Shown: positions 49,587 through 58,155 of the stretch, piece after piece | How positions within the stretch are numbered: the stretch's first letter is position 1 | How the letters are laid out: each line of letters begins with the position of its first letter | From: Caulobacter rhizosphaerae | GTDB taxonomy: Bacteria > Pseudomonadota > Alphaproteobacteria > Caulobacterales > Caulobacteraceae | Assembly (NCBI RefSeq): GCF_010977555.1 | Contig: NZ_CP048815.1 | Coordinates: 4,456,501 to 4,520,500, forward strand | Length of the DNA: 64,000 nucleotides | Direction of reading: 5' to 3' | Made by a program: the position numbers and the translations under genes | Notes under the pieces: model-generated | Told to the model about the DNA's origin: nothing | Databases searched by the model: none | The model's input: only the letters and a program-made list of their open reading frames with translations

Positions 49587-51701
49587 ATGTCGTTGAACAC
49601 CATCTTGAACGTGGCGACTTCGGGGATGATGGCGGCCCAGACGGGCCTGCGCGTCACCTCCGACAACGTCGCCAACATCAATACTGCCGGCTATGTCCGC
49701 AAGACGATCGCCCAGTCCAACCTGGTGTCGAACGGCATGGGCGTGGGCGTCAATATCGACGCCATCAAGCGGGCCACCGACAAGTTCATGGCCGCCGCCA
49801 GCCTGAACGGCGCCTCCGACGCCGGCCGCACCGGCGCGGTCGCCACCGCCATGGACAACGCCCAGAAGCTGTTCGGCGATCCCAGCGCCAAGCCCAACTT
49901 CTTCGCCACCCTGGACGACGTCTACGCCGCCTTCTCCATGGCCGCGGATGATCCATCCTCGACCCTGCTGCGCAGCAGCGCCATCACCAAGGTCGAGGAC
50001 TTCCTGGGCGAGAGCAAGCGCATCACCTCGTCGCTGTCGAGCCAGATCAAGGACACCGACAACCGCATCGGCGCCGACGTCGACCGCGTCAACGACCTGC
50101 TCAAGCAGATCGACGCCCTGAATGTCGACATCACCCGCGCCAAGATGGCGGGCGCCGACGGCACCGGCTCCGAGAACGTCCAGAGCGGACTGATCAACGA
50201 GCTGTCCACCTACATGAACATCCAGGTCAGCGACCGCTCCAACGGCGGGGTCATGGTCCGCTCGGCCGAGGGCGTGACCCTGGCCGGCAACGGCCCCGCG
50301 ACCGTCGCCTACAACCAGTCCGGGCCGGCCAACGGCTATCTGACCGTCGTCACCGCCAACAGCGGCGGCCAGGTCATGCCCCTGGCGGTCACCAACGGCG
50401 AGATCCAGGGGCTGCTCGAGCTGCGCAACAAGGAGCTGCCCAACCTCTCCGACCAGCTGGGCGAGTTCGTCAGCCGGGCCGCCGAGGAACTGAACCGCGC
50501 CTCCAACGCCGCCAGCTCGGTTCCCGCGCCCAACAGCCTGACCGGCAAGGACACCGGCCTGGACGCCAACACCGCCTTCGCCAACTTCACCGGCAAGACG
50601 ACGATCGCCATCACCAACGCCGCCGGCGCCATCGTCCAGCGCGTCGATGTCAACTTCGGCGCCGGGACCATGACCGTCAACGGCGCCGCCGGGCCCGCCT
50701 TCACCAACACCAATTTCCTGACCCAGCTGAACACCGCCCTGGGCGGCACGGCCACGGCGGCCTTCGCCAACGGCCAACTGAGCTTGAACACCACGACCGC
50801 CACCAACGGCGTCGCCATCGTCGATGACGCCACCACGCCCTCGACGAAGGCCGGCAAGGGCTTTTCCCAGTTCTTCGGCCTCAACGACATCATCCGCTCG
50901 GACGGCTACTCCCCCTACGAGACCGGCATGGTCGCCAGCGACCCCAGCGGCTTCACGCCGGGCCAGACCATCACCCTGCGGCTGACCGACAGCGAAGGAA
51001 GCCGCATCCGCGACATCCAGGTGGCGATCCCGACCGGGACCGGCACGATGCAGGAAACCATCGACGCCCTGAACTCGCGTAATTCCGGCATCGGCCTCTA
51101 TGGCTCCTTCTCGCTGGGTTCGAAGGGCGAGCTGGCCTTCACCTCCAACACCGCCACCCCGGTCAATCTGTCGGTGGTCGAGGACACCACCCAGCGCGGC
51201 GTCGGCGGTCCGTCGCTGAGCCAGCTGTTCGGCGTCGGCATGAGCGAGCGCAGCACGCGCGGGGGCCTGTTCAAGGTGGACCCGGCGATGGACGCCAACC
51301 CGTCCAAGCTGCCGTTCGCCAAGCTGGACCTGACGGTAGCGGCCGGCGTCGCGGCCCTGGCGACCGGCGACGGCCGCGGCGCCCTGGCCCTGGCCAAGGC
51401 CGGCGACGTCACCGCCGCCTTCGCCAACGCCGGCGACACCGCCGGCTCGAGCAAGACCGTGCTGAACTACGGCGCGGACTTCAGCGGCTCGATCGCCCGC
51501 AAGGCGGCCGCAGCCACCAGCCGCAAGGAAGCGGCCGACTCCGTCAAGACCGAGGTCGACGCCCAGCGCCAGTCGCAGGAGGGCGTCAATCTCGACGAGG
51601 AACTGGTCAACCTGACCACCTACCAGCAGGCGTTCAACGCCTCCGCCCGCCTGATCCAGGCGACGAAGGACATGTTCGATGTCCTCACCAATATCGTTTG
51701 A
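49587..51701 (+). CDS. flgK: Flagellar hook-filament junction protein FlgK
   Basis: The 704-residue protein has the axial N-terminus SLNTILNVATSGMMAAQTGLRVTSDNVANINTAGYVRK and a C-terminus with GVNLDEELVNLTTYQQAFNASARLIQATKDMFDVL, the FlgK pattern; the large middle is variable. FlgK (HAP1) joins hook to filament. The start has GGAGA upstream. It begins the rightward flgK-flgL pair and diverges from fliK. Confidence 0.96.
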   Translation: MSLNTILNVATSGMMAAQTGLRVTSDNVANINTAGYVRKTIAQSNLVSNGMGVGVNIDAIKRATDKFMAAASLNGASDAGRTGAVATAMDNAQKLFGDPSAKPNFFATLDDVYAAFSMAADDPSSTLLRSSAITKVEDFLGESKRITSSLSSQIKDTDNRIGADVDRVNDLLKQIDALNVDITRAKMAGADGTGSENVQSGLINELSTYMNIQVSDRSNGGVMVRSAEGVTLAGNGPATVAYNQSGPANGYLTVVTANSGGQVMPLAVTNGEIQGLLELRNKELPNLSDQLGEFVSRAAEELNRASNAASSVPAPNSLTGKDTGLDANTAFANFTGKTTIAITNAAGAIVQRVDVNFGAGTMTVNGAAGPAFTNTNFLTQLNTALGGTATAAFANGQLSLNTTTATNGVAIVDDATTPSTKAGKGFSQFFGLNDIIRSDGYSPYETGMVASDPSGFTPGQTITLRLTDSEGSRIRDIQVAIPTGTGTMQETIDALNSRNSGIGLYGSFSLGSKGELAFTSNTATPVNLSVVEDTTQRGVGGPSLSQLFGVGMSERSTRGGLFKVDPAMDANPSKLPFAKLDLTVAAGVAALATGDGRGALALAKAGDVTAAFANAGDTAGSSKTVLNYGADFSGSIARKAAAATSRKEAADSVKTEVDAQRQSQEGVNLDEELVNLTTYQQAFNASARLIQATKDMFDVLTNIV

Positions 51702-51710
51702 GGTTAAGCC

Positions 51711-52634
51711 ATGACCCGCGTCTCCACCTCCGGCAACTTCGGCGTGATGACCAGCAACCTGATGCGCGCGCAGGTGCTGCAGAACGTCGCCGGCGAACAG
51801 GTTTCCAGCCAGAAGAACGCCAACGACCTGAAAGGCTACGCCAAGAACGCCGAGGTCCTGACGGCCATGAAGACCGCCCAGGCCAAGGTGGCCGGCTTCC
51901 GGGACCAGACGACCCTGGTCTCCAACCGGCTGGACGTTCAGGACATCGGCATCGGCCAGGTCTCCGACGCCACCCAGGACGCCCGCGACGCCATCGCCAA
52001 CGCCATCGCCGCCGGCAGCGCCGAGACCCTGATGCAGCAGATGAACGGCGCGTTCGGCGACGTGGTCCAGGGCCTCAACAGCAAGTTCAACGGCCGCTAC
52101 GTGTTCGCCGGCGCCAAGTCGGACACCCAGCCGACCACCGCCACCAGCATGGCCGACCTGACCGCGGCGGCCAGCACGGCCTCGCTGTTCCAGAACGACC
52201 AGTACATCACCAGCAACCGCATCGACGACACCACCTCGGTCGACACCGGCCAGCTGGCCGACCAGCTGGGCACGGGCGTCTACAACGCCTTCAAGCAAGT
52301 CCAGGCCTATGTCGACGCCAACGGTCCCTTCACCGGCAAGCTGACCCAGGCCCAGAGCAACTTCCTGGGCGGCCTGCTGCCCACCTTCGACGCGGTGAAG
52401 ACCGGCTTGACCACCGCCCAGGCGCAGAACGGCCTGAACCAGAAACGCTTCGAGACCGCCCAGACCGAGCTGTCGGACCAGGCCGACACCCTGAGCACCA
52501 TGGTCGGCGGCATCACCGACGTCGACATGGCCGAGGCGATCACCCGCCTGGAGTCGGCCAAGCTGGCCGTCCAGGCTTCGGCCCAGGTGTTCTCGAGCCT
52601 GCAGAACTCGTCGCTGCTGAACGTGCTGAGGTAG
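51711..52634 (+). CDS. flgL: Flagellar hook-filament junction protein FlgL
   Basis: The 307-residue protein has the flagellin-like N-terminus [21 protein letters not shown] and C-terminus [30 protein letters not shown], with the length of FlgL (HAP3). It sits between FlgK and the flagellin filament. It starts nine bases after flgK. Confidence 0.96.
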   Translation: MTRVSTSGNFGVMTSNLMRAQVLQNVAGEQVSSQKNANDLKGYAKNAEVLTAMKTAQAKVAGFRDQTTLVSNRLDVQDIGIGQVSDATQDARDAIANAIAAGSAETLMQQMNGAFGDVVQGLNSKFNGRYVFAGAKSDTQPTTATSMADLTAAASTASLFQNDQYITSNRIDDTTSVDTGQLADQLGTGVYNAFKQVQAYVDANGPFTGKLTQAQSNFLGGLLPTFDAVKTGLTTAQAQNGLNQKRFETAQTELSDQADTLSTMVGGITDVDMAEAITRLESAKLAVQASAQVFSSLQNSSLLNVLR

Positions 52635-52713
52635 GCGCCTTTCGGGACAGGCGCATGCGCCTGTCCCCGGCCGCGACACCCCAAACCTCGCAAAACCGGC
52701 CCCGAACCGCTAT

Positions 52714-53922
52714 ATGGCCGCGATGGACGCCGACACCGCTCTCTTTGCCCCCGACACCTCCGCCCTTGACCGGGCGGTCGAGCAGGCGCGCGAGGCCGTG
52801 GGCCTGCCGGTCGGGACGCGGATCGTCGCGGCGATGTCCGGCGGCGTCGACTCCACCGTCACCGCCGCCCTGCTGGCCAAGGCCGGCTACGACGTGGTGG
52901 GCGTCACCCTGCAGCTCTACGACCACGGCGCGGCGATCTCGCGCAAGGGCGCCTGCTGCGCGGGCCAGGACATCCTGGACGCGCGCATGGCGGCCGAGCG
53001 GATCGGCATCCCGCACTACGTGCTCGATTACGAAAGCCGCTTCAAGGAACAGGTGATCGAGGACTTCGCCGACGCCTATCTGCGCGGCGAGACGCCGATC
53101 CCGTGCGTGCGCTGCAACCAGACCGTCAAGTTCCGCGACCTGCTGGACGTGGCCCGCGACCTGGGCGCCGAAGCCATGGCCACCGGGCACTACGTGCAGC
53201 GGTCCATGGCCGGCGGCGGCAATCGCCCGCAGCTGCGTCGCGCCGCCGACCCGGCCAAGGACCAGAGCTATTTCCTGTTCGCCACCACGGCCGAGCAGCT
53301 GGACTTCCTGCGCTTCCCCCTGGGCGGCATGGACAAGCCGACCGTGCGCCAGGTGGCCGCCGAGCTGGGCTTGGCCATCGCCGACAAGCCCGACAGCCAG
53401 GACATCTGTTTCGTGCCGGAGGGCAAGTACACCACGGTGATCGACCGGATCCGGCCGCAGGGCGCCCTGCCCGGCGACATGGTGCACCTGGACGGCCGCG
53501 TGCTGGGCCGCCACGAGGGCGTGACCCGCTACACCATCGGCCAGCGGCGGGGCCTGAACATCGCCGTCGGCGACCCGCTGTTCGTGGTCCGGATCGACGC
53601 CGACAAGCGCCAGGTCATCGTTGGCCCGCGCGAGGCGCTGCTGACCCGGGCCCTGTCGCTGAAGGAAGGCAACTGGCTAGGCGTCGAGGACAGCCTTGAG
53701 GCCGCCGCCGCCGCCGGCGCGCCGGTGCTGGCCCGCGTGCGCTCGACCCGCGAACCCGTTCCAGGCCGCCTAGTCCTGGAGCAAGGCGAACCGCGCCTGG
53801 TGTTCGACGGGCTGGAAGAAGGCGTCGCTCCCGGCCAAGCCTGCGTGCTGTACGACCCCGCCGATCCCGAGCGGGTCCTGGGCGGCGGGTTCATCGCGGC
53901 GACCGAACGGGCGGCGACCTAA
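52714..53922 (+). CDS. mnmA: tRNA-specific 2-thiouridylase MnmA
   Basis: The 402-residue protein has the PP-loop [12 protein letters not shown], the catalytic Cys in [11 protein letters not shown] and the persulfide-forming Cys in [13 protein letters not shown]. MnmA adds sulfur to U34 of tRNA-Lys, -Glu and -Gln with the help of sulfur-relay proteins. The end of the protein has the beta-barrel domain. An ATG three codons downstream is an alternative start. It follows flgL by 79 bp but is likely a separate unit. Confidence 0.97.
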   Translation: MAAMDADTALFAPDTSALDRAVEQAREAVGLPVGTRIVAAMSGGVDSTVTAALLAKAGYDVVGVTLQLYDHGAAISRKGACCAGQDILDARMAAERIGIPHYVLDYESRFKEQVIEDFADAYLRGETPIPCVRCNQTVKFRDLLDVARDLGAEAMATGHYVQRSMAGGGNRPQLRRAADPAKDQSYFLFATTAEQLDFLRFPLGGMDKPTVRQVAAELGLAIADKPDSQDICFVPEGKYTTVIDRIRPQGALPGDMVHLDGRVLGRHEGVTRYTIGQRRGLNIAVGDPLFVVRIDADKRQVIVGPREALLTRALSLKEGNWLGVEDSLEAAAAAGAPVLARVRSTREPVPGRLVLEQGEPRLVFDGLEEGVAPGQACVLYDPADPERVLGGGFIAATERAAT

Positions 53923-54232
53923 AGGTCGACGGCCAAGCGGCACGCCGAATCTTCATGTTCGTTTGCGCCTTGCCGATCAGAATGCACGCCAGACGTGCTT
54001 TGCGCCGATCAACGTCTTGAAGATGAAGAATTCGGTCGTCGGGCACGGTTATTTGACACCACTGATAAAAATTGGCGCTCCGTGAAGGACATGCGGCAAA
54101 ATAATCATGGCTCAAGACGCGAAATCGCCCATTGAGCGAGTGACATGCGAAACTTTTGTGGCATGCATACGTATCTACTGTATGTCCGCGTCGATTTTTT
54201 GACGGGATTGTAGAATTCGGAGTTAGAGGACC
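53923..54232. other. 310-bp AT-richer intergenic region with no gene seen
   Basis: Base composition is visibly lower in GC than the flanking genes, with runs such as ATAAAAATTGG, AAAATAATC and GATTTTTTGACGG, and a CATAC-N8-GTATG dyad about 60 bp before the next small gene. A GAATC methylation site is near 53948. Promoter-like AT content suggests a regulatory leader for the 43-codon gene. No RNA gene was identified. Confidence 0.5.
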
Positions 54233-54364
54233 ATGACCACCGCAGCCTACACTTACAAGCACCGCCAAGAGCGCCACGTCTCGCTGACCCGGCTGAGCGT
54301 GATCCTGGGCAATCTTGGTTTGTGGGCCGGTCTGATCGTTGGCCTGGCGATCCTCGCCCACTGA
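54233..54364 (+). CDS. Small single-pass membrane protein, 43 residues
   Basis: The frame MTTAAYTYKHRQERHVSLTR continues with the hydrophobic segment LSVILGNLGLWAGLIVGLAI and ends AH. TAGAGGA lies two bases upstream of the ATG. It ends one base before the convergent stop of the sugar transferase gene. It is preceded by an AT-rich leader. The basic N-terminus and single membrane segment suggest an inner-membrane peptide; no family recognised. Confidence 0.55.
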   Translation: MTTAAYTYKHRQERHVSLTRLSVILGNLGLWAGLIVGLAILAH

Positions 54365-54365
54365 T

Positions 54366-54989
54366 CTAATCGACGCCCTGTTCCTCGCGGAACAATCCCT
54401 GGACCGCGTAGAGGGCCGCCACCCTCAGGTCCGCGAGCACCGACCATCGAGCGACATAGTCCAGCTCGGCGCTCCACGACGGCTCGCCCTCGGCGCCGCG
54501 CGGCCAGATCATTCCGGGCCGCGCCTCAAGGCGCCGTCCGTAGTCCGGCCGCCCCTTGCGCAGATAGGCGTCCTGCCCGGGCGACTGCGGCCTGGGCCCG
54601 ATCAGCGACATGTCGCCGTCGATGACGTTGACAGCCGATGGCAGGTCGCCCAGTCCCGCCCGCCAGAGCACCTGATCGAACAGACTCTCGTCCTGCGCCG
54701 GCCGATATAGCCGCCAGCGTCCGAAGGTGCGGCCGTTCAGCCCGAGGGTTTCCTCGCGGAAGAAGATGGGGCCGGGCCGGCAGCAGCGGATCCCGACAAG
54801 CATCACCAGGCCGACAGGGAGGAAGAACAGCAGGACGAAGATCGCGCCCAGCACGTCCAATGTCCGCTTGCTCACGCTTCTGGCGGGGGCGGCCACGCCC
54901 GTTCGCCCCGTCGCTTCCACCAACGCCAACCCCACTGAACCCCGGGCGCCCCCGCCCGAGCGCGACGCGCTCGAGGGCTCAAAACGCAA
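54366..54989 (-). CDS. Divergent bacterial sugar transferase (initiating glycosyltransferase family)
   Basis: The 207-residue protein has the monotopic phosphoglycosyl transferase layout: KRTLDVLGAIFVLLFFLPVGLVMLVG re-entrant helix, PGPIFFREETLGLNG and VIDGDMSLIGPRPQS. The usual family segment SLDELPQLxNV is GLGDLPSAVNV here, so the catalytic Asp-Glu pair reads Gly-Asp. It may be inactive, altered or a regulatory relative of PssY/PssZ/HfsE-type enzymes that start holdfast or capsule glycans. The start is uncertain: a TTG at 54989 is used; a GTG just before SKRTLDV is possible. Confidence 0.7.
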   Translation of the reverse strand: MRFEPSSASRSGGGARGSVGLALVEATGRTGVAAPARSVSKRTLDVLGAIFVLLFFLPVGLVMLVGIRCCRPGPIFFREETLGLNGRTFGRWRLYRPAQDESLFDQVLWRAGLGDLPSAVNVIDGDMSLIGPRPQSPGQDAYLRKGRPDYGRRLEARPGMIWPRGAEGEPSWSAELDYVARWSVLADLRVAALYAVQGLFREEQGVD

Positions 54990-55031
54990 AGTTTGGGTCG
55001 GGGTTCCGACAGAGTTGTCAAAACCTGTGGA

Positions 55032-55244
55032 TCAAACCACCTCACTGAATCTCAGCCCGATCCTAAACAGGCAGTAGCCGGTTTCGTCGACCAGCCGCGC
55101 CACGTCGGGATTGGTGTCGGCGCGCTCACGCACACGGGTGAAGCGCCAGTCTTCCGGATCGGCGCCGGCCGGAAAACCCGCCCCCTCCGCCGTCACCAGC
55201 CGGTAGGCCGGCTTGGCGCGATGGACGTGGAAGCGAAAGCTCAC
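55032..55244 (-). CDS. Small hypothetical protein coupled to HxlR-type regulator
   Basis: The 70-residue protein (MSFRFHVHRAKPAYRLVTAEG) has no signal peptide or membrane segment. Its start overlaps the stop of the upstream HxlR gene as ATGA, which is strong evidence of cotranscription and coupling. I recognise no family; it may be a ligand-handling or modulator protein for the regulator. Confidence 0.6.
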   Translation of the reverse strand: MSFRFHVHRAKPAYRLVTAEGAGFPAGADPEDWRFTRVRERADTNPDVARLVDETGYCLFRIGLRFSEVV

Positions 55245-55744
55245 TCGGCGGCGATCTTGGCCGAGGCCTCCAGGGCCTGGCCGACCGTCAGGGCCTGTTC
55301 CTCATGCACCACCCGGCCCAGGTCGCGGCCATCGACGATCTGGCCGCAGGCCTCGCAGGCCAGCTTGGGATGGAAGTCCCAGCCGCAGGTCTTGTGGACG
55401 AAGTGCACCGGCCCCTTGCCCAGGCCGTAGACGTGCTGGTCGCCCCACTCGGCCATGGTCAGCAGCACCGGCGACAGGGCGCGCCCCTTGGGCGTCAGCA
55501 CATATTCCTGGCGTGGCGGGCGTTCCGAATAGCGACGCGGCTCCAGCACCCCGTTGGCCACCAGGCTCTTGAGGCGGGCGGCCAGGACGTTGCGCGCCAC
55601 GCCCAGCCGCTCCTGCCACTGCTCGAACCGCTTCACGCCCTGGAAGGCGTCGCGCAGGATCAGCAGGGTCCACGGATCGCCGACGACCTCGAGGGTGGCG
55701 GCGATGGCGCAGCGTTCATTGGTGTAGTCGGCGGTGCGGCCCAT
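55241..55744 (-). CDS. HxlR-family transcriptional regulator
   Basis: The 167-residue protein has the HxlR winged-helix opening CAIAATLEVVGDPWTLLILRDAFQGVKRFEQWQ and wing region RQEYVLTPKGRALSPVL. A C-terminal extension has Cys-rich CGWDFHPKLACEACG, a possible metal or redox site. HxlR proteins sense aldehydes, quinones or oxidants. It is coupled to a 70-residue gene and diverges from the thiolase gene by 231 bp, a plausible target. Confidence 0.9.
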   Translation of the reverse strand: MGRTADYTNERCAIAATLEVVGDPWTLLILRDAFQGVKRFEQWQERLGVARNVLAARLKSLVANGVLEPRRYSERPPRQEYVLTPKGRALSPVLLTMAEWGDQHVYGLGKGPVHFVHKTCGWDFHPKLACEACGQIVDGRDLGRVVHEEQALTVGQALEASAKIAAE

Positions 55745-55975
55745 TCCGCGAGGGTGAAGCCTTACGCGGGGGAATGCAAGGGTTGCTTTTGCAGACCCAC
55801 AGGAGTAGGTTTTCTATAGCAATTGACTCTCTCGGTTGCGCACTGCGTGGCGGCGGCGGAAATGTCTGCATTCCTCCGTCGCCCGCTTTTTGCGGAACAC
55901 CCTTGCGCCCGCCGCGCCGAAGAGGGTTTATTCCGCCGCGAAATTCCCAGAACACAAAATGGGTGGAGCTCCAGC

Positions 55976-57178
55976 ATGTCCGAGGCCTTCAAGTCTTCCG
56001 GCGATTCAATCGTCATCGTCTCGTTCGCCCGCACGCCCATGGGCGGCTTCCAGGGCGCGTTGGCGGGCGCCAAGGCCACCGAACTGGGGGCGACGGCGGT
56101 GAAGGCGGCGATCGAGCGGGCGGGCGTCTCCGGCGACCAGGTCGAGCAGATCTTCATGGGCTGCGTGCTGCCCGCCGGCCTCGGCCAGGCCCCCGCCCGC
56201 CAGGCGGCGATCGGGGCCGGCCTGCCCAAGTCGGTCGAGGCGACGACGGTCAACAAGATGTGCGGCAGCGGCATGCAGGCGGCGATCATGGCCCATGACG
56301 CCCTGGCGGCCGGCAGCGCCGAGATCATCGTGGCCGGCGGCATGGAGAGCATGACCAACGCGCCCTACCTGCTGACCAAGCACCGCTCGGGCGCGCGCAT
56401 CGGCCACGACCAGATGCTGGACTCCATGTACCTGGACGGACTGGAGGACGCCTACACGCCGGGCAAGCTGATGGGCGCCTTCGCCGAGGACAGCGCCGCC
56501 ACCTACCAGTTCAGCCGCGAGGCCATGGACGACTATGCGGTCAAGGGCCTGGCCAAGGCGCAGAAGGCGGTGACTTCCGGCGCCTTCGCCGCCGAGATCA
56601 CCCCGGTGAGCGTCACCACCCGCAAGGGCGTCGAAACGATCAGCCAGGACGAGCAGCCGCTGAAAGCCGACGCCGGCAAGATCCCCACCCTGCGCCCGGC
56701 CTTCGCCCGCGACGGCGGGATCACGGCGGCCAACTCGTCCTCGATCAGCGACGGCGCGGCCGCCCTGGTCATGACCCGGCAAAGTGTGGCCCAGCGCCTG
56801 GGCCTGCCGGTGGTCGCCCGTGTCGTCGCCCACGCCGCCCACGCCCACGAACCGGCCCTGTTCACCACCGCTCCCGTGCCGGCGATGAAGAAGGCGCTGA
56901 GCAAGGCCGGCTGGTCGGTCGCCGACGTCGACCTGTTCGAGGTCAACGAGGCCTTCGCCGTGGTCGCCATGATCGCACAGCAGGAGTTGGGCATCCCGGA
57001 CGACAAGCTGAACGTCAACGGCGGCGCCTGCGCCCTGGGCCACCCGATCGGCGCCTCGGGCGCACGCATCCTCTGCACCCTGATCGCGGCATTGCAAGCG
57101 CGTGGCGGCAAGAAGGGGCTGGCCTCGCTGTGCATCGGCGGCGGCGAGGCCACGGCGATGGCGGTGGAGCTGGTTTAG
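55976..57178 (+). CDS. Acetyl-CoA acetyltransferase (thiolase)
   Basis: The 400-residue protein has the thiolase active-site Cys in NKMCGSGMQA, the His in GHPIGASGARI and the second Cys in CIGGGEATAMAVE. Members join two acetyl-CoA or cleave acetoacetyl-CoA, as in polyhydroxybutyrate or ketone metabolism. The ATG at 55976 follows GGTGGAG and begins MSEAFKSSG; the longer upstream open frame adds unrelated sequence. It is divergent from the HxlR-type regulator. Confidence 0.95.
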   Translation: MSEAFKSSGDSIVIVSFARTPMGGFQGALAGAKATELGATAVKAAIERAGVSGDQVEQIFMGCVLPAGLGQAPARQAAIGAGLPKSVEATTVNKMCGSGMQAAIMAHDALAAGSAEIIVAGGMESMTNAPYLLTKHRSGARIGHDQMLDSMYLDGLEDAYTPGKLMGAFAEDSAATYQFSREAMDDYAVKGLAKAQKAVTSGAFAAEITPVSVTTRKGVETISQDEQPLKADAGKIPTLRPAFARDGGITAANSSSISDGAAALVMTRQSVAQRLGLPVVARVVAHAAHAHEPALFTTAPVPAMKKALSKAGWSVADVDLFEVNEAFAVVAMIAQQELGIPDDKLNVNGGACALGHPIGASGARILCTLIAALQARGGKKGLASLCIGGGEATAMAVELV

Positions 57179-57186
57179 GGCGCGCC

Positions 57187-57804
57187 CTACTGGCCCGGGA
57201 CGGCCTTGGTCAGCAGGTTGATCCGCCGGCCGCCCGGCATCTCGACGTCGCCGCCGCTCCAGCCGGCCGGGCAGGCGCCGGACCATTCGGCGGTCATCGA
57301 CATCTTGTGCTCGCCGTTCATCGCCGGCTGGGCGGCGCCCGTCGTGGTGCTGGCGACCTCCATCACGTAGCGGGTGTCGAAATCGCCCGCGACATGGATG
57401 GTGCTGTCGATCTTGCCGGCCGGGCCCATGTCGCAGGCCGAGACGACCGTCCAGCTTCCATCGCCCCCGCGCGTCATCGACCTGCGCTGGCAACGCTTGT
57501 CGTCGCCCTGGCTGTCCAGCCCCATCTTCTGGTCGCTGGTCGCGTCGACGCAGAAACGGAAGCTGCGCGTGAAGCCCTGGGCCTGCAGGGTCATGGTCTG
57601 GGTCCACAGGCCCGGCTTGCGCTTGGGCCAGCCCGTCGGCGCGGGCGTTGCGGCGGCCGGAGCCACGGTGTCCGACACCGCGGTCGCGGCCTTCGGCCCC
57701 GCCGCCGCCCCGGTCCCGGACGTCTGGGTCTCTGATTTCTGGCCACAGGCGGCCGCGGCCGCCGCCAGGGTTCCGAACGCCACAAACACCAAGAGAGTTC
57801 GCAT
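57187..57804 (-). CDS. DUF3617 family lipoprotein-like secreted protein
   Basis: The 205-residue protein has a signal region ending in AAAAACGQ, likely a lipoprotein site, an Ala/Thr-rich linker, and a DUF3617 domain with KPGLWTQTMTLQAQG, two Cys pairs (FCVDAT; CQRR; ACDMG; SGACPAGW) and HKMSMTAEWSG. The function is unknown, but the family is common in Caulobacter and sphingomonads. It is convergent with the thiolase gene, 8 bp apart. Confidence 0.85.
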   Translation of the reverse strand: MRTLLVFVAFGTLAAAAAACGQKSETQTSGTGAAAGPKAATAVSDTVAPAAATPAPTGWPKRKPGLWTQTMTLQAQGFTRSFRFCVDATSDQKMGLDSQGDDKRCQRRSMTRGGDGSWTVVSACDMGPAGKIDSTIHVAGDFDTRYVMEVASTTTGAAQPAMNGEHKMSMTAEWSGACPAGWSGGDVEMPGGRRINLLTKAVPGQ

Positions 57805-57876
57805 CGCCCACCTCGCTCGCGCGTTAGCCCCCAAGAGTCCACTAACGCGCCTGGCGCGGCGCGCCGTCCAGCCCAT

Positions 57877-58155
57877 ATGCGAGTCATGACCGACGCCTTC
57901 AGCCACAACCCCGCCAAGAGCCGCTACGAACTGGAGGTCGACGGGCGCATCGCCTTCGCCGACTACCAGCGCAGCGGCCATCGGCTGGTCATCCCCCATG
58001 TCGAGGCCGACCCCGCCCTGCGCGGCACCGGCGCCGCCGGACGCCTGATGCGGCAGGTGGCCCAGACCGCCCGCAGCGAGGGCATGAAGATCGTGCCGCT
58101 CTGCAGCTACGCCTCGGCCTGGCTGCGGCGGAACGATCCGGAGATGATCGCTTAA
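57877..58155 (+). CDS. Small GNAT-like acetyltransferase (YjdJ-type)
   Basis: The 92-residue protein has the compact GNAT pattern: RYELEVDGRIAFADYQ, EADPALRGTGAAGRLMRQVAQTARSEGMKIVPLCSYASAWLRRN. The RGTGAAG segment is the acetyl-CoA loop. These one-domain proteins are of unknown substrate. An ATG three codons later (57886) may be the true start. It convergently overlaps the permease stop by 4 bp. Confidence 0.85.
   Translation: MRVMTDAFSHNPAKSRYELEVDGRIAFADYQRSGHRLVIPHVEADPALRGTGAAGRLMRQVAQTARSEGMKIVPLCSYASAWLRRNDPEMIA

Noticed and set aside
49314..52679. Long antisense open frame opposite flgK and flgL
   Set aside because: It lies opposite well-supported flagellar genes and reflects high-GC codon use, with no recognisable domain.
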